Below are positions 41,161-49,771 of a stretch of DNA of 64,000 nt, one piece after another. The translations under genes and the position numbers were made by a program. Below the pieces are notes generated by a model. The model was given only the letters and a program-made list of their open reading frames with translations. It was not told the origin of the DNA and did not search any database. Positions within the stretch are counted from its first letter, which is position 1. Every line of letters begins with the position of its first letter. Source of the DNA: Pseudomonas sp. CFBP 13711 (GTDB taxonomy: Bacteria > Pseudomonadota > Gammaproteobacteria > Pseudomonadales > Pseudomonadaceae); NCBI RefSeq assembly GCF_014842265.1, contig NZ_JACYVI010000011.1, forward strand, positions 124,001 through 188,000, written 5' to 3'.

Positions 41161-43419
41161 TCAAGGGAGGGGCTGGCGTTTGCTCGTCATCAGCATCGCC
41201 AGCACATCTTCAGCCAGCACCGGCGGACTGAGCAGGAAACCCTGGGCGTAAGGGCAGCCCAGTTCCCTGAGCTGATCGAGCTGGCCAAGGGTCTCGACGC
41301 CCTCGGCGACAATCGCCAGGTCCAGTGCCTGCCCCAGCGACAAAATACTGTTGACGATGGCGACGCTGCGTTCATGTTTCATCATGCGCGTGACAAAAGA
41401 ACGGTCGATCTTGATCGCGTCAATGGGGTAGCGGTCGATGTAACCAAGGGAGCTGTACCCGGTGCCGAAATCGTCCAGCGCAATGCGGATGCCTTGAGCG
41501 CGGAGGTCTTCAAGGGTTTTGGCCACAATCTCCGGCTCATGGAGGAACACTGACTCGGTGATCTCGATCTGCAGGGCGCGGGCATCGAATCCGGTCTCGG
41601 CGATAATCTCGGCGACCTGCGTGACGAAGTCGCTGCGGTTCAGTTCAACGCCGGACACGTTGACGTTCAGCTTGAGGGTGACTGCTCCGGCGGCGTCACT
41701 CCATTTCTTGACTTCGCGACACGCGCTGCGCATGACCCACTGCCCAAGGTCGCAGATGACGCCAATGTCCTCTGCGACGCTGATGAACACATCCGGCGCG
41801 ATGATGCCGAGAGTCGAGTGGCGCCACCTGACCAGGGCTTCAACGCCTACGATCGTCTCAGTCGCAATGGAATAGATCGGCTGGTACACCAGATAGAACT
41901 CATTGCGGGTGATCGCGTGCTTGAGCGCGTTCTGCATCAGCAGCATGTCGATCGACGCCTGACGCATCGAGAGGTCGAAAACGGCCCAGCTGCCACGGCC
42001 TTTCTTCTTGGCGGCGTACATGGCCACGTCCGCGTCACGGATCAGGTCTTCGGCGGTGGTGTGCTGAACGTCCAGCGTCGCAATGCCAATGCTGCAGGAG
42101 ATAAAGAGTTGTTGCCCGTCGATGGCGGTCGGCAGGCTTAAGGCGTGGGTCACGCGCTCGGCCGTCTCGATGGCCTGTTCCTGATGGCCTTCGTCAGTCA
42201 ACAGGATCGCGAACTCGTCGCCTCCGATGCGGGCAATCACCGCAGTGGGATCGATGCATTCGCTCAGGCGGAGGGCAACGCTTTTCAGCAGGCTGTCCCC
42301 GGCGTGGTGGCCCATGCCGTCGTTGACGTATTTGAATCGATCCAGATCCAGGTACAACACCGTCGCCGCGCCGGGCTTCTGCGTGGTCCCTTTGCTTAGG
42401 GCCGAATGGATGCGGGCCATGAAATAGCCCCGGTTTTTGAGCCGCGTCAACTCATCATGAAACGCCGCGTAGGACAACTCGTCTTGAATACGCTCTCTCT
42501 CGATCAACCTCGACTCGAGCGCCACGCGTTCCTCACGATCAAGCTGAGCCTGCCGAAAATGCTGCTCTGCGTCTTTGCGCTCGGTGATGTCGCGCTGAAC
42601 GGAAACCCAATGGGTGAACCAGCCTTTCTCGTTTGCAACCGGCACGATGCTGAGCTGCACCCAGAACTGAGTGCCGTCACGCCGGGTGTTGATGAGCTCG
42701 ACTTCAACGGGGTCCCACCGTTGCAGCGCATCCCTGATTTTTTGCAGCGTCTGGCGATCGGTCTCCGGGCATTGCAGAATCCGCGGCGTCTTTCCCATGA
42801 CCTCGTCGAGGCTGAAACCGGTGGTGGTCAGGAACGCTGGATTGCAGTAAACAATGCGTGGCCCCGGCAAATCGATGGGTTCCGCCTCGGTGATCAGGAT
42901 GGCGTCCTTGGCGTTGACCACCACCGACTCCAGCAAGCGCAGACGTTCGATCACCGCAGACGCGCCGGCCCCGTTTGCCGGGTCCATCTTCAGCGCGTCG
43001 TAAAGATCGGCGGCATGGGTTTGCAGGCCGTAGATGTGTGCGACGCTGAGTCGTGTATGGGGCAGCGGGATTGTCATCAGTACCGCTCCGGCCAGCACCG
43101 CGTTGCAATCCCTGATCGCAACGCACACCAGCGATGCGTTGACAATCTGATCGAGCCCGGCAGGCAGTACGGTGTCAGCGGGCATCGCTGCGCCTACGTC
43201 GACGACGTCACCGTAGGACAACATCATCTTCAGCCAACCACCGGTGATTTCGTCCGGACGCACCAGCGGTGCGGCGCCGTGGGTCGCTACCGTGTGCCAT
43301 TGGTCTTCGTCTTGCAGGATCAGTATGGCGCCCGCTGCCCCGGTCAGGTGCGAAGCTGCGTCTAGAAAATGCCCCAGAACTTCATGATTTTTTAAACCGA
43401 GGTGAGCCTTTGCTGCCAT
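41161..43419 (-). CDS. GAF-PAS-GGDEF-EAL c-di-GMP signalling protein
   Basis: A 752-residue cytoplasmic protein without membrane segments. An N-terminal GAF-like domain (about 1-150) is followed by a PAS domain with the flavin-type look of LOV/PAS sensors (NPAFLTTTGFSLDEVMGKTPRI is close to LOV, but the GRNCRFLQ cysteine is replaced by RILQCPETD), then a GGDEF domain (RIGGDEFAIL) and an EAL domain with intact EALVRW, NVNVSGVEL, EITESVF, LDDFGTGYSS and AEGVE. Both catalytic domains look active. The start at 43419 has AGG 8 bases upstream; 43425 is the alternative. It is a stand-alone gene. Confidence 0.92.
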   Translation of the reverse strand: MAAKAHLGLKNHEVLGHFLDAASHLTGAAGAILILQDEDQWHTVATHGAAPLVRPDEITGGWLKMMLSYGDVVDVGAAMPADTVLPAGLDQIVNASLVCVAIRDCNAVLAGAVLMTIPLPHTRLSVAHIYGLQTHAADLYDALKMDPANGAGASAVIERLRLLESVVVNAKDAILITEAEPIDLPGPRIVYCNPAFLTTTGFSLDEVMGKTPRILQCPETDRQTLQKIRDALQRWDPVEVELINTRRDGTQFWVQLSIVPVANEKGWFTHWVSVQRDITERKDAEQHFRQAQLDREERVALESRLIERERIQDELSYAAFHDELTRLKNRGYFMARIHSALSKGTTQKPGAATVLYLDLDRFKYVNDGMGHHAGDSLLKSVALRLSECIDPTAVIARIGGDEFAILLTDEGHQEQAIETAERVTHALSLPTAIDGQQLFISCSIGIATLDVQHTTAEDLIRDADVAMYAAKKKGRGSWAVFDLSMRQASIDMLLMQNALKHAITRNEFYLVYQPIYSIATETIVGVEALVRWRHSTLGIIAPDVFISVAEDIGVICDLGQWVMRSACREVKKWSDAAGAVTLKLNVNVSGVELNRSDFVTQVAEIIAETGFDARALQIEITESVFLHEPEIVAKTLEDLRAQGIRIALDDFGTGYSSLGYIDRYPIDAIKIDRSFVTRMMKHERSVAIVNSILSLGQALDLAIVAEGVETLGQLDQLRELGCPYAQGFLLSPPVLAEDVLAMLMTSKRQPLP

Positions 43420-43690
43420 GTGCATTACCTGAAAAGGGGGCGAAGTGTCAGGCCATCGTTCGACCCGCATCGGGTCGAGCAAGGGCGTGTACGGCTGTGC
43501 GGGAGAGCGGCCGCCCACGGGCAGATCGTTCAGCATCTTCGGTATCGGCGCGGCGATGAAGTTCAACAGGTCGTTCGAACGGACGAACGCGCGTACCGCC
43601 GCATCGCCCCGGGGCTTTCCGGGCAACGGAGCATGGACGGGCGCTTGACGGGCGCTCCGCAGCCACAGCCACAGCTCGCATCGCGGGCCG

Positions 43691-45190
43691 TCAATGCCCC
43701 ATCAGTGTATGAACGCTGCCCGGTTTGTCATGGATGCCGAAGCGGTCCACCAGGGTGGCAGTCGCCCGATTCATCCCGATCACGTCCACCTGCACGCCTT
43801 CACGGCGAAGCTTCAACACCACTTTGTCCATAGCCGCGACTGCCGTAATGTCCCACAAGTGGGCCTCGCGCAGGTCAATGGCCAGCGTCTCCAATGGCTC
43901 CTTGAGATCAAAGGCCTCGGAGAACCGGTCCGATGAGGCGAAGAACACCTGGCCTGATACGTAGTAGGTGCGGTGACGATGTTCAGGATCGCGGCTGGAC
44001 GTGACCTCCAGGTCATGCCCGATCTTGTTGGCGAAGAACATCGCCGCGAGCAAGGTGCCGGCGATGACTCCGAACGCCAGGTTGTCTGTGGCAACGACGA
44101 CCACCACCGTGACGATCATTACGATGTTGGTTGGAAGGGGGTGCGCCTTGAGGTTGCGGATGGAATCCCAGCTAAAGGTGCTGATGGACACCATGATCAT
44201 GACCGCGACCAATGCTGCCATGGGAATGCGGGCCAGCCAGTCACCCAGGAAAACCATCATGATCAGCAGGGACACCCCTGCGCTCAGGGTCGACAAGCGG
44301 GTTCGGCCACCCGATTTCACGTTAATCATCGATTGCCCGATCATGGCGCAACCCGCCATGCCACCGATGAGACTGGCCGCGATGTTGGCGACACCCTGGC
44401 CTTTGCACTCACGGTTTTTATCGCTCCCCGTGTCGGTGAGGTCGTCGACGATGGTCGCTGTCATCATCGATTCGAGTAGCCCCACCACGGCCAGCGCGGC
44501 AGAGTAGGGCAGCACGATCAACAGTGTTTCCAGCGTCAGCGGGACATCCGGCCACATGAAAACCGGCAAGCTGTCGGGCAACGATCCCATGTCTCCCACT
44601 GTGTGGATGCTCAGGCCCATGTTGATTGAAACAGCTGTGAGTACAACGATGCACACCAGCGGCGAAGGAAGCAGTTTCCCGAGCACGGGCAGGCGGGGGA
44701 AGAGGTAGATAATCGCAAGGCCTCCCGCAGTCATGGCATAAACCGGCCAGGTAACCCCGGTGAGCTCGGGGAGCTGCGCCATGAAGATCAGGATTGCCAG
44801 GGCATTCACAAAGCCGGTGACGACCGAGCGAGACACGAATCGCATCAGTTCGCCCAGCCGCAGGTAGCCAGCCATTATCTGAAGAACGCCACACACCAGG
44901 GACGCCACCAGCAGGTACTGAAGGCCATGGTCCTTGACCAGGTTCACCATCAACAACGCCATGGCGCCCGTGGCGGCGGAAATCATCGCGGGACGACCGC
45001 CAACGAAGGCGATGACCGTACAAATACAGAATGAGGCGTAAAGACCGACCTTGGGGTCGACGCCGGCAATAATGGAAAACGCAATGGCCTCGGGGATGAG
45101 GGCCAGCGCCACCACCAGGCCGGCAAGGACATCCGCCCTGATGTTTGATAACCAGGCGGTTTTGATAGGTTCGCGCATGTATTTACCCAT
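43691..45190 (-). CDS. SulP-family anion transporter with STAS domain
   Basis: A 499-residue inner-membrane protein: a SulP/SLC26 transmembrane core (LAGLVVALALIPEAIAFSIIAGVDPKVGLYASF signature near the N-terminus, shown in part; SMINVKSGGRTRLSTLSAG in the middle) and a C-terminal STAS domain (about 400-499, AIDLREAHLWDITAVAAMDKVV). Bacterial SulP proteins take up sulfate, bicarbonate or C4-dicarboxylates; this group, similar to YbaR/BicA-like proteins, is often assumed to carry bicarbonate or sulfate. The start is ATG 45190 or GTG 45199. It faces away from the chemoreceptor gene. Confidence 0.9.
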   Translation of the reverse strand: MGKYMREPIKTAWLSNIRADVLAGLVVALALIPEAIAFSIIAGVDPKVGLYASFCICTVIAFVGGRPAMISAATGAMALLMVNLVKDHGLQYLLVASLVCGVLQIMAGYLRLGELMRFVSRSVVTGFVNALAILIFMAQLPELTGVTWPVYAMTAGGLAIIYLFPRLPVLGKLLPSPLVCIVVLTAVSINMGLSIHTVGDMGSLPDSLPVFMWPDVPLTLETLLIVLPYSAALAVVGLLESMMTATIVDDLTDTGSDKNRECKGQGVANIAASLIGGMAGCAMIGQSMINVKSGGRTRLSTLSAGVSLLIMMVFLGDWLARIPMAALVAVMIMVSISTFSWDSIRNLKAHPLPTNIVMIVTVVVVVATDNLAFGVIAGTLLAAMFFANKIGHDLEVTSSRDPEHRHRTYYVSGQVFFASSDRFSEAFDLKEPLETLAIDLREAHLWDITAVAAMDKVVLKLRREGVQVDVIGMNRATATLVDRFGIHDKPGSVHTLMGH

Positions 45191-45730
45191 AGCAGGCACG
45201 GCATGAGGCCCGGCGGCAAACGCTGAGGCATGCAGGTGCGTCTGTAATCAATAGAGTTTTTGGGGTCGCCGCGACGATCAATCAGGCACGGCAGAATTAG
45301 ACCGCAATCAGGGGGCGGTCGGCGTGTTGAGAGGGGGGCGTAGCGCTAAGGCGGCGTAGGCAGCCAGAGGGACAAAGACACGGTGTCTCCTTCAATGTGC
45401 TTCAAAAAGCCAGTAAATGTTAAAGGCCTGCCGAGGCACCCTACAACCCCCGCCGGTCGACTTGCCGAGGTACAACGTTGTACATGCATAAATAAATGTA
45501 CAACCCGGGCTCAAGTTCATGCCATCCGCAGCCGATGCGAATAGGCCAGCACGCACGTTTTGCACTGGCCAGGCCCGCCGATTGTTGCCTGGCCAGCGAA
45601 CAACGCAAGCCGAGTTTCCCCGAGCTTCATCTCAGGCGACGCTCTCGAACGCTGGAAAGTGAATAGCTGCTGCTTGTTACTTTCAGGGAAGGAACCCCGC
45701 CCATCCAACTCCAATTAGCGGACCTGCCCC
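45191..45730. other. Divergent intergenic region upstream of SulP and chemoreceptor genes
   Basis: A 540-bp gap. Apart from the overlapping palindromes at 45470-45504 I see no gene; a 65-codon frame on the minus strand has no ribosome-binding site or similarity. Confidence 0.4.
45470..45504. promoter_or_regulatory. Overlapping TTGTAC palindromes, candidate operator
   Basis: GTACAACGTTGTAC (45470-45483) is a perfect 14-bp palindrome; its right half also pairs as GTTGTACAT (45477-45485) with ATGTACAAC (45496-45504), giving three GTACAA-type half-sites in 35 bp. The half-site is like those of GntR-family repressors. It lies about 230 bp before the chemoreceptor gene and 280 bp before the SulP gene. 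Confidence 0.5.
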
Positions 45731-47497
45731 ATGAACAACCGATCAAACCCTGCTGCCGAACTCGCCCAGGCCGGCGCTGACTTGAACTCCCTCCTGAGCG
45801 CCATCGACCGCTCCCAGGCCGTCATCGAATTCGACCTGCAGGGCAACGTGCTGTACGCCAACCAGAACTTCCTCGATTGCATGGGTTACGAAATCGAGGA
45901 AATTCGTGGGCGCCATCACCGGCTGTTTTGCATGCCCGACTATGCGACCAGCAAGGAATACCTGATGTTCTGGGAGAAGCTGGGCACCGGTAAGTTTGAC
46001 GCCGGTCAGTACCAACGTCAGGCCAAGGACGGGCGCCAGATCTGGCTGCAGGCTACCTACAACCCGGTAATGGACAACAACGGCAAGCCTTTCAAAATCG
46101 TCAAATTTGCCAGCGACGTCACGGAAGTGCGCAATCGCAATGCCGAATGGGAAAGCAAAATCGCTGCAATCGAGCGCTCCCAGGCGTTGATCGAGTTCAC
46201 GCCTGAAGGTTATGTGTTGAACGCCAACAGCAAGTTTCTCGCGGCCATGGGTTACAGCCTGGAAGAAGTCGTGGGCCAACATCACCGCATGTTCTGTGAA
46301 CCCGAATACGCGGCTTCTCTGGCTTACCGCGAGTTCTGGGAGAAACTCGGCAAGGGGGAATACGACTCCAACGAGTACAAGCGCCTGAGCAAGGACGGTC
46401 GGGATGTGTGGATTCAAGCGTCCTACAACCCGATTCTTGATGCCCAGGGGCAGACCTACAAGATCGTCAAGTTCGCCACCGACGTCACCGAGACCAAACT
46501 GCGGACGATGGAGCACGAAGGCAAGGTCAACGCCATCAACCGCGCCCAGGGCGTGATCGAATTCGACCTGAGCGGCAATATTCTCTCGGCCAACGCTAAC
46601 TTTCTCGATCTGGTGGGTTACCGGATGGAGGAATTGAAGGACCGCCATCACTCGCTGTTCTGTGAACCCGAGTACGTCAAGACCACGCCTTATCGTGAGT
46701 TCTGGGGCGCCCTGAGCAGCGGCAAGTTCTTCACAGGTCGCTTCATGCGCATCAGCAAATACGGGCAGAAAATATGGATTCAGGCCACCTACAATCCTGT
46801 GTTCAACGCGGTGGGGCAACCCTACAAGGTGGTCAAGTTCGCCACCGACATTACCGCCCAGGTCGAGCTGGAAGAAGCCATTGAAGCCAAGACCCAGGCC
46901 ATGGATGAGTCAGTCACCCGCCTGATGCAGGCCATTGCCGAAGTGGTCAAAACCACCGGCGACGCCAACGATCAGGCACGCATTACCCAGGATGAAGCCC
47001 AGCGCGGCTCCCAGACCCTCAACGAGGCGTCCGCGGCGATGGACACCATCGGCAAGTCGGCCGAAGACATCCAGGAAATCATTGAGGTGATCAGTACGAT
47101 CGCCGGCCAGACCAACATGCTCGCGTTCAACGCAGCGATCGAAGCGGCACGGGCCGGTGAACATGGACTGGGCTTTTCAGTGGTGGCGGATGAAGTGCGC
47201 AAGCTGGCTGAAAAATCCTCCCAGGCCACCACCAAAATCAACAAACTGATTCAGGAGACGGTCCGCCGCATCAATTCCGGCAGCGAGATCTCCCGCAGCG
47301 CGGGCAGTGCGTTCGAGCGGATCGTGGCCGGTGTCGAAAAAACCAATGGCGCGATGACGACCATCGGCGCGGCCACTCAGGAACAGCATCATCTGGCTGA
47401 GCGGGTAGCCGAACTGATCGGCGAGCTCAACCGTATCAAGCTGGCGACCGGGTTGGGCAAAGGCCTGAGCGTGCCAGGCCAGGTTGAAAGCCTGTGA
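45731..47497 (+). CDS. Soluble chemoreceptor with three tandem PAS domains
   Basis: A 588-residue cytoplasmic receptor without membrane segments. Three PAS domains are spaced at exactly 122 residues (AIDRSQ at 24, AIERSQ at 146, AINRAQ at 268), each with RHH/QHH + LFC/MFC and ending KIVKFA-DVT. A methyl-accepting signalling domain follows (tip around GQTNMLAFNAAIEAARAGEH). Its closest known relative in layout is BdlA of P. aeruginosa (two PAS domains), a dispersal regulator; Aer-2-like haem or flavin PAS sensing is possible. The gene overlaps the CheW-like gene by 4 bp. Confidence 0.92.
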   Translation: MNNRSNPAAELAQAGADLNSLLSAIDRSQAVIEFDLQGNVLYANQNFLDCMGYEIEEIRGRHHRLFCMPDYATSKEYLMFWEKLGTGKFDAGQYQRQAKDGRQIWLQATYNPVMDNNGKPFKIVKFASDVTEVRNRNAEWESKIAAIERSQALIEFTPEGYVLNANSKFLAAMGYSLEEVVGQHHRMFCEPEYAASLAYREFWEKLGKGEYDSNEYKRLSKDGRDVWIQASYNPILDAQGQTYKIVKFATDVTETKLRTMEHEGKVNAINRAQGVIEFDLSGNILSANANFLDLVGYRMEELKDRHHSLFCEPEYVKTTPYREFWGALSSGKFFTGRFMRISKYGQKIWIQATYNPVFNAVGQPYKVVKFATDITAQVELEEAIEAKTQAMDESVTRLMQAIAEVVKTTGDANDQARITQDEAQRGSQTLNEASAAMDTIGKSAEDIQEIIEVISTIAGQTNMLAFNAAIEAARAGEHGLGFSVVADEVRKLAEKSSQATTKINKLIQETVRRINSGSEISRSAGSAFERIVAGVEKTNGAMTTIGAATQEQHHLAERVAELIGELNRIKLATGLGKGLSVPGQVESL

Positions 47498-48984
47498 GCG
47501 ACGCCCTGGCTTTTGGGGTCGTCAAGATTGCCGGGCTGGAAGTCGCGATCGACGCCCACGCACTGGAACAGGTGATCAACTGGCCCGCCCGGCTGCAGCC
47601 TCACCCGCAGCAAGGCGGCGCGCTGCTCGGCATGTTCAGCCTGCGCGGGAGAGCGCTGCCGCTGATCGAACTACGGTCGTTGCTCGGTGAGCATGACGTC
47701 TCCTCTCACGATCCGCTGGAGATGGTCGCCATCGTCAATCATCAAGGCCGACGCCTTGGCATTGCGGTCAGCGGCGTCAGTGATGTGATGAAGGTCGAGC
47801 CGCGGAACCTGTGTCGGCTCAGCGGGGAGGGCACCGCGGTTGCGCTGCTGCCCGAACTCGCGCTGCTGGACAGTGAGCGAATGATCTACCGGCTCGATCT
47901 GCAAGCACTGTGCGGCTTGCCCCAGGTCTTGACTGCGCACTCCGGGGATGTAAACCAGGAGAAGCAGGTTCAGGACCCCGCCCGGGAGCTGCATCACTTG
48001 CTGTTGTTCGAGTGCGAAGGAAAGCGCTACGCCGTGGACGCGAAGGCGATCACCGAGCTGGTGGACCGACCGGAGATGCTGCCCAGCAAGCTGGGGGGCG
48101 ACTATTGCCTGGGGGTGGTGAACCGGCGTGGCGTGGATGTGCCTGCCTTGAACCTGAACCGGGTACTGGGCATTGAATGCCCGGCGACTGAGCAGGCGCG
48201 CAACCAGACCCAATTGCTGGGGTTGACCTCGCGGGAAGGCTATCGCATCGGTCTGACCTATGACCGAATGATCTCGATCGTGCGCAAGCGTGCTCATGAA
48301 ATCCTGCCGTTGCCGCGTTATGGGTTACGGGAGCCCGCGCTGTTTGCCGGTGTCGTCGGCCTGGAAAACGGAGAACAGGCGCTGTTGCTGGAACATCGCG
48401 CGCTGGTGGAGCGACAGGAGACGCTCAGTTTCGCCCGGATCTACCAGACCAGTCCGCCGATCCAGGACGCGCTGGGCTCTCGCCTCGCGCAGATGAACCA
48501 GACGTGCCTGGTGTTCCAGGCCTCTCAGCCGTTCGTGGTTCCGCTGGACCAAGTGCTGGAAATCCTGGATATGCCTGAGCACTTTGTCCGCTTCGCGCAA
48601 CAGGAAACCCATTTGCTGGGCAGTTTCAATTTACGTGGCGAACAGATTCCGCTGGTCTGCCTGAGCAGTCTGATAGAAGGCGGAACGCCTCCCGACAATA
48701 CGCTGGAGCGGGTACTGCTGGTCAAGGGCGAGCTTAATAGCTTCGGGCTGGTGGTCAACCGGACCGACTCCATTGAAACCTTCACCCACCCGGCCTCCGA
48801 GCATCCCGAGGGTTGGGAGCAGAGCGTCAGAGTCAGGGGGTCGGTCAACGACCGCCTGCGCAGCCTGGTGAGCATCGGCAAGGGTGATCAGGTGCGCTGG
48901 ATGACGCTGATCAATCTGAGCAACGTCGTCAGGGGATTGGAGATGACCGGCACGCAGGGAGACATTCACCGAAGGACTGGCTGA
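47494..48984 (+). CDS. Triple CheW-domain coupling protein
   Basis: A 496-residue protein made of three CheW-like domains: about 1-140 (FGVVKIAGLEVAIDAHALEQ, LLGMFSLRGRALPLIEL), about 165-320 (LLLFECEGKRYAVDAKAITELV, CLGVVNRRGVDVPALNL) and about 340-490 (CLVFQASQPFVVPLDQVLEIL, LLGSFNLRGEQIPLVCL). CheW domains couple receptors to CheA. A GTG start overlaps the receptor stop (GTGA, 47494-47497), so the pair is translationally coupled and very likely works together. There is no CheA, CheY or methylation enzyme nearby, so it must plug into a system encoded elsewhere. Confidence 0.9.
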   Translation: MSDALAFGVVKIAGLEVAIDAHALEQVINWPARLQPHPQQGGALLGMFSLRGRALPLIELRSLLGEHDVSSHDPLEMVAIVNHQGRRLGIAVSGVSDVMKVEPRNLCRLSGEGTAVALLPELALLDSERMIYRLDLQALCGLPQVLTAHSGDVNQEKQVQDPARELHHLLLFECEGKRYAVDAKAITELVDRPEMLPSKLGGDYCLGVVNRRGVDVPALNLNRVLGIECPATEQARNQTQLLGLTSREGYRIGLTYDRMISIVRKRAHEILPLPRYGLREPALFAGVVGLENGEQALLLEHRALVERQETLSFARIYQTSPPIQDALGSRLAQMNQTCLVFQASQPFVVPLDQVLEILDMPEHFVRFAQQETHLLGSFNLRGEQIPLVCLSSLIEGGTPPDNTLERVLLVKGELNSFGLVVNRTDSIETFTHPASEHPEGWEQSVRVRGSVNDRLRSLVSIGKGDQVRWMTLINLSNVVRGLEMTGTQGDIHRRTG

Positions 48985-49028
48985 GCCAGCGGCAGGTGAT
49001 GGCTGGCGCATCGATACGAAGAAGAGGC

Positions 49029-49104
49029 TAGTACGACCGTGGCTGCCCATCGCTCAAAGGGATGGGTCGGGAGTGACGAGCGATTAAGGCAGCCGAAGGC
49101 TCTG
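49029..49104 (+). ncRNA. Copy B of the two-stem structured repeat element
   Basis: A 76-nt element with a perfect outer stem GGCTGCC (49041-49047) with GGCAGCC (49088-49094) and a perfect inner stem ATCGCTC (49049-49055) with GAGCGAT (49078-49084), a 22-nt loop, one unpaired base on the 5' side and three on the 3' side between the stems, the same geometry as copy A at 40106. It lies between the convergent CheW and gfa genes. Confidence 0.5.
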
Positions 49105-49122
49105 GATTGGAGGTTTTGACCG

Positions 49123-49704
49123 TTAGCGGGTGACCTGGAGCACGCCGCTCTGCCTGGCGGTATGGGTCGCCAGGGCGTCCATCAGGGCTGGAGACAGGCA
49201 GTCGTAAGTCGGCAGGCCGAGTTCGTTGAAGCGCGCACGGATGCCATCCATTTCGGCCGGCGGCGTGCCGGCTTCAATGACCGACGAGACGAAAGCCGCA
49301 AAGCCCGGAGCAGCCCAGCCGGTCTGAGGCGACAGTTCGGTGTGCACGAAGTCCAGACCGTGGAAGGCATGGCCGGTGTTTTCGATGCGCCCGTACAGGT
49401 GCGCGCCGCAGTCTTTGCAGGCGTGACGCTGGATGGTCGCGGTCTCATCGACGATTGCCAGTTTTTCAGCGTTGGCAGTGACGCTGACATTGCCGCGGGG
49501 AACGACGGCAATGACCGCGAATGTGGCGCCTTCAGGCTTCCAGCATTTGCTGCAGCCGCAGGCGTGGTTGTGCAGGGTCTGAGCGTCGATTTTGACTTCG
49601 ACCTTATGGGTCGCGCACAGGCACTGCAGGGTGCCACCGGTGAAGCCTGGCGTTTCAGGCGTGATGCCGTTATCCAGCGAAGGGTGCAGTTTTATTGGGC
49701 TCAC
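49123..49704 (-). CDS. gfa: S-(hydroxymethyl)glutathione synthase (Gfa)
   Basis: A 193-residue zinc protein of the Gfa/CENP-V family: TLQCLCATHKVEVKI, then CGCSKCWKP and CKDCGAHLYG carry the zinc cysteines. Gfa was described as speeding the reaction of formaldehyde with glutathione; later work questions catalysis and suggests glutathione binding. It sits immediately downstream of frmA on the same strand (67-bp gap), the standard formaldehyde-detoxification pair. Its C-terminus matches Gfa (FNELGLPTYDCLSPALMDAL). Confidence 0.93.
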   Translation of the reverse strand: MSPIKLHPSLDNGITPETPGFTGGTLQCLCATHKVEVKIDAQTLHNHACGCSKCWKPEGATFAVIAVVPRGNVSVTANAEKLAIVDETATIQRHACKDCGAHLYGRIENTGHAFHGLDFVHTELSPQTGWAAPGFAAFVSSVIEAGTPPAEMDGIRARFNELGLPTYDCLSPALMDALATHTARQSGVLQVTR

Positions 49705-49771
49705 TTTTTATCTCCAACGTTGCGGGGGGAATACGAAAAGCTCCCCGGGGGTGCGCGCCCCGGGCAACCTG

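Noticed and set aside
45517..45714. 65-codon minus-strand frame upstream of the chemoreceptor
   Set aside because: No ribosome-binding site, no similarity, and it crosses the receptor promoter region.
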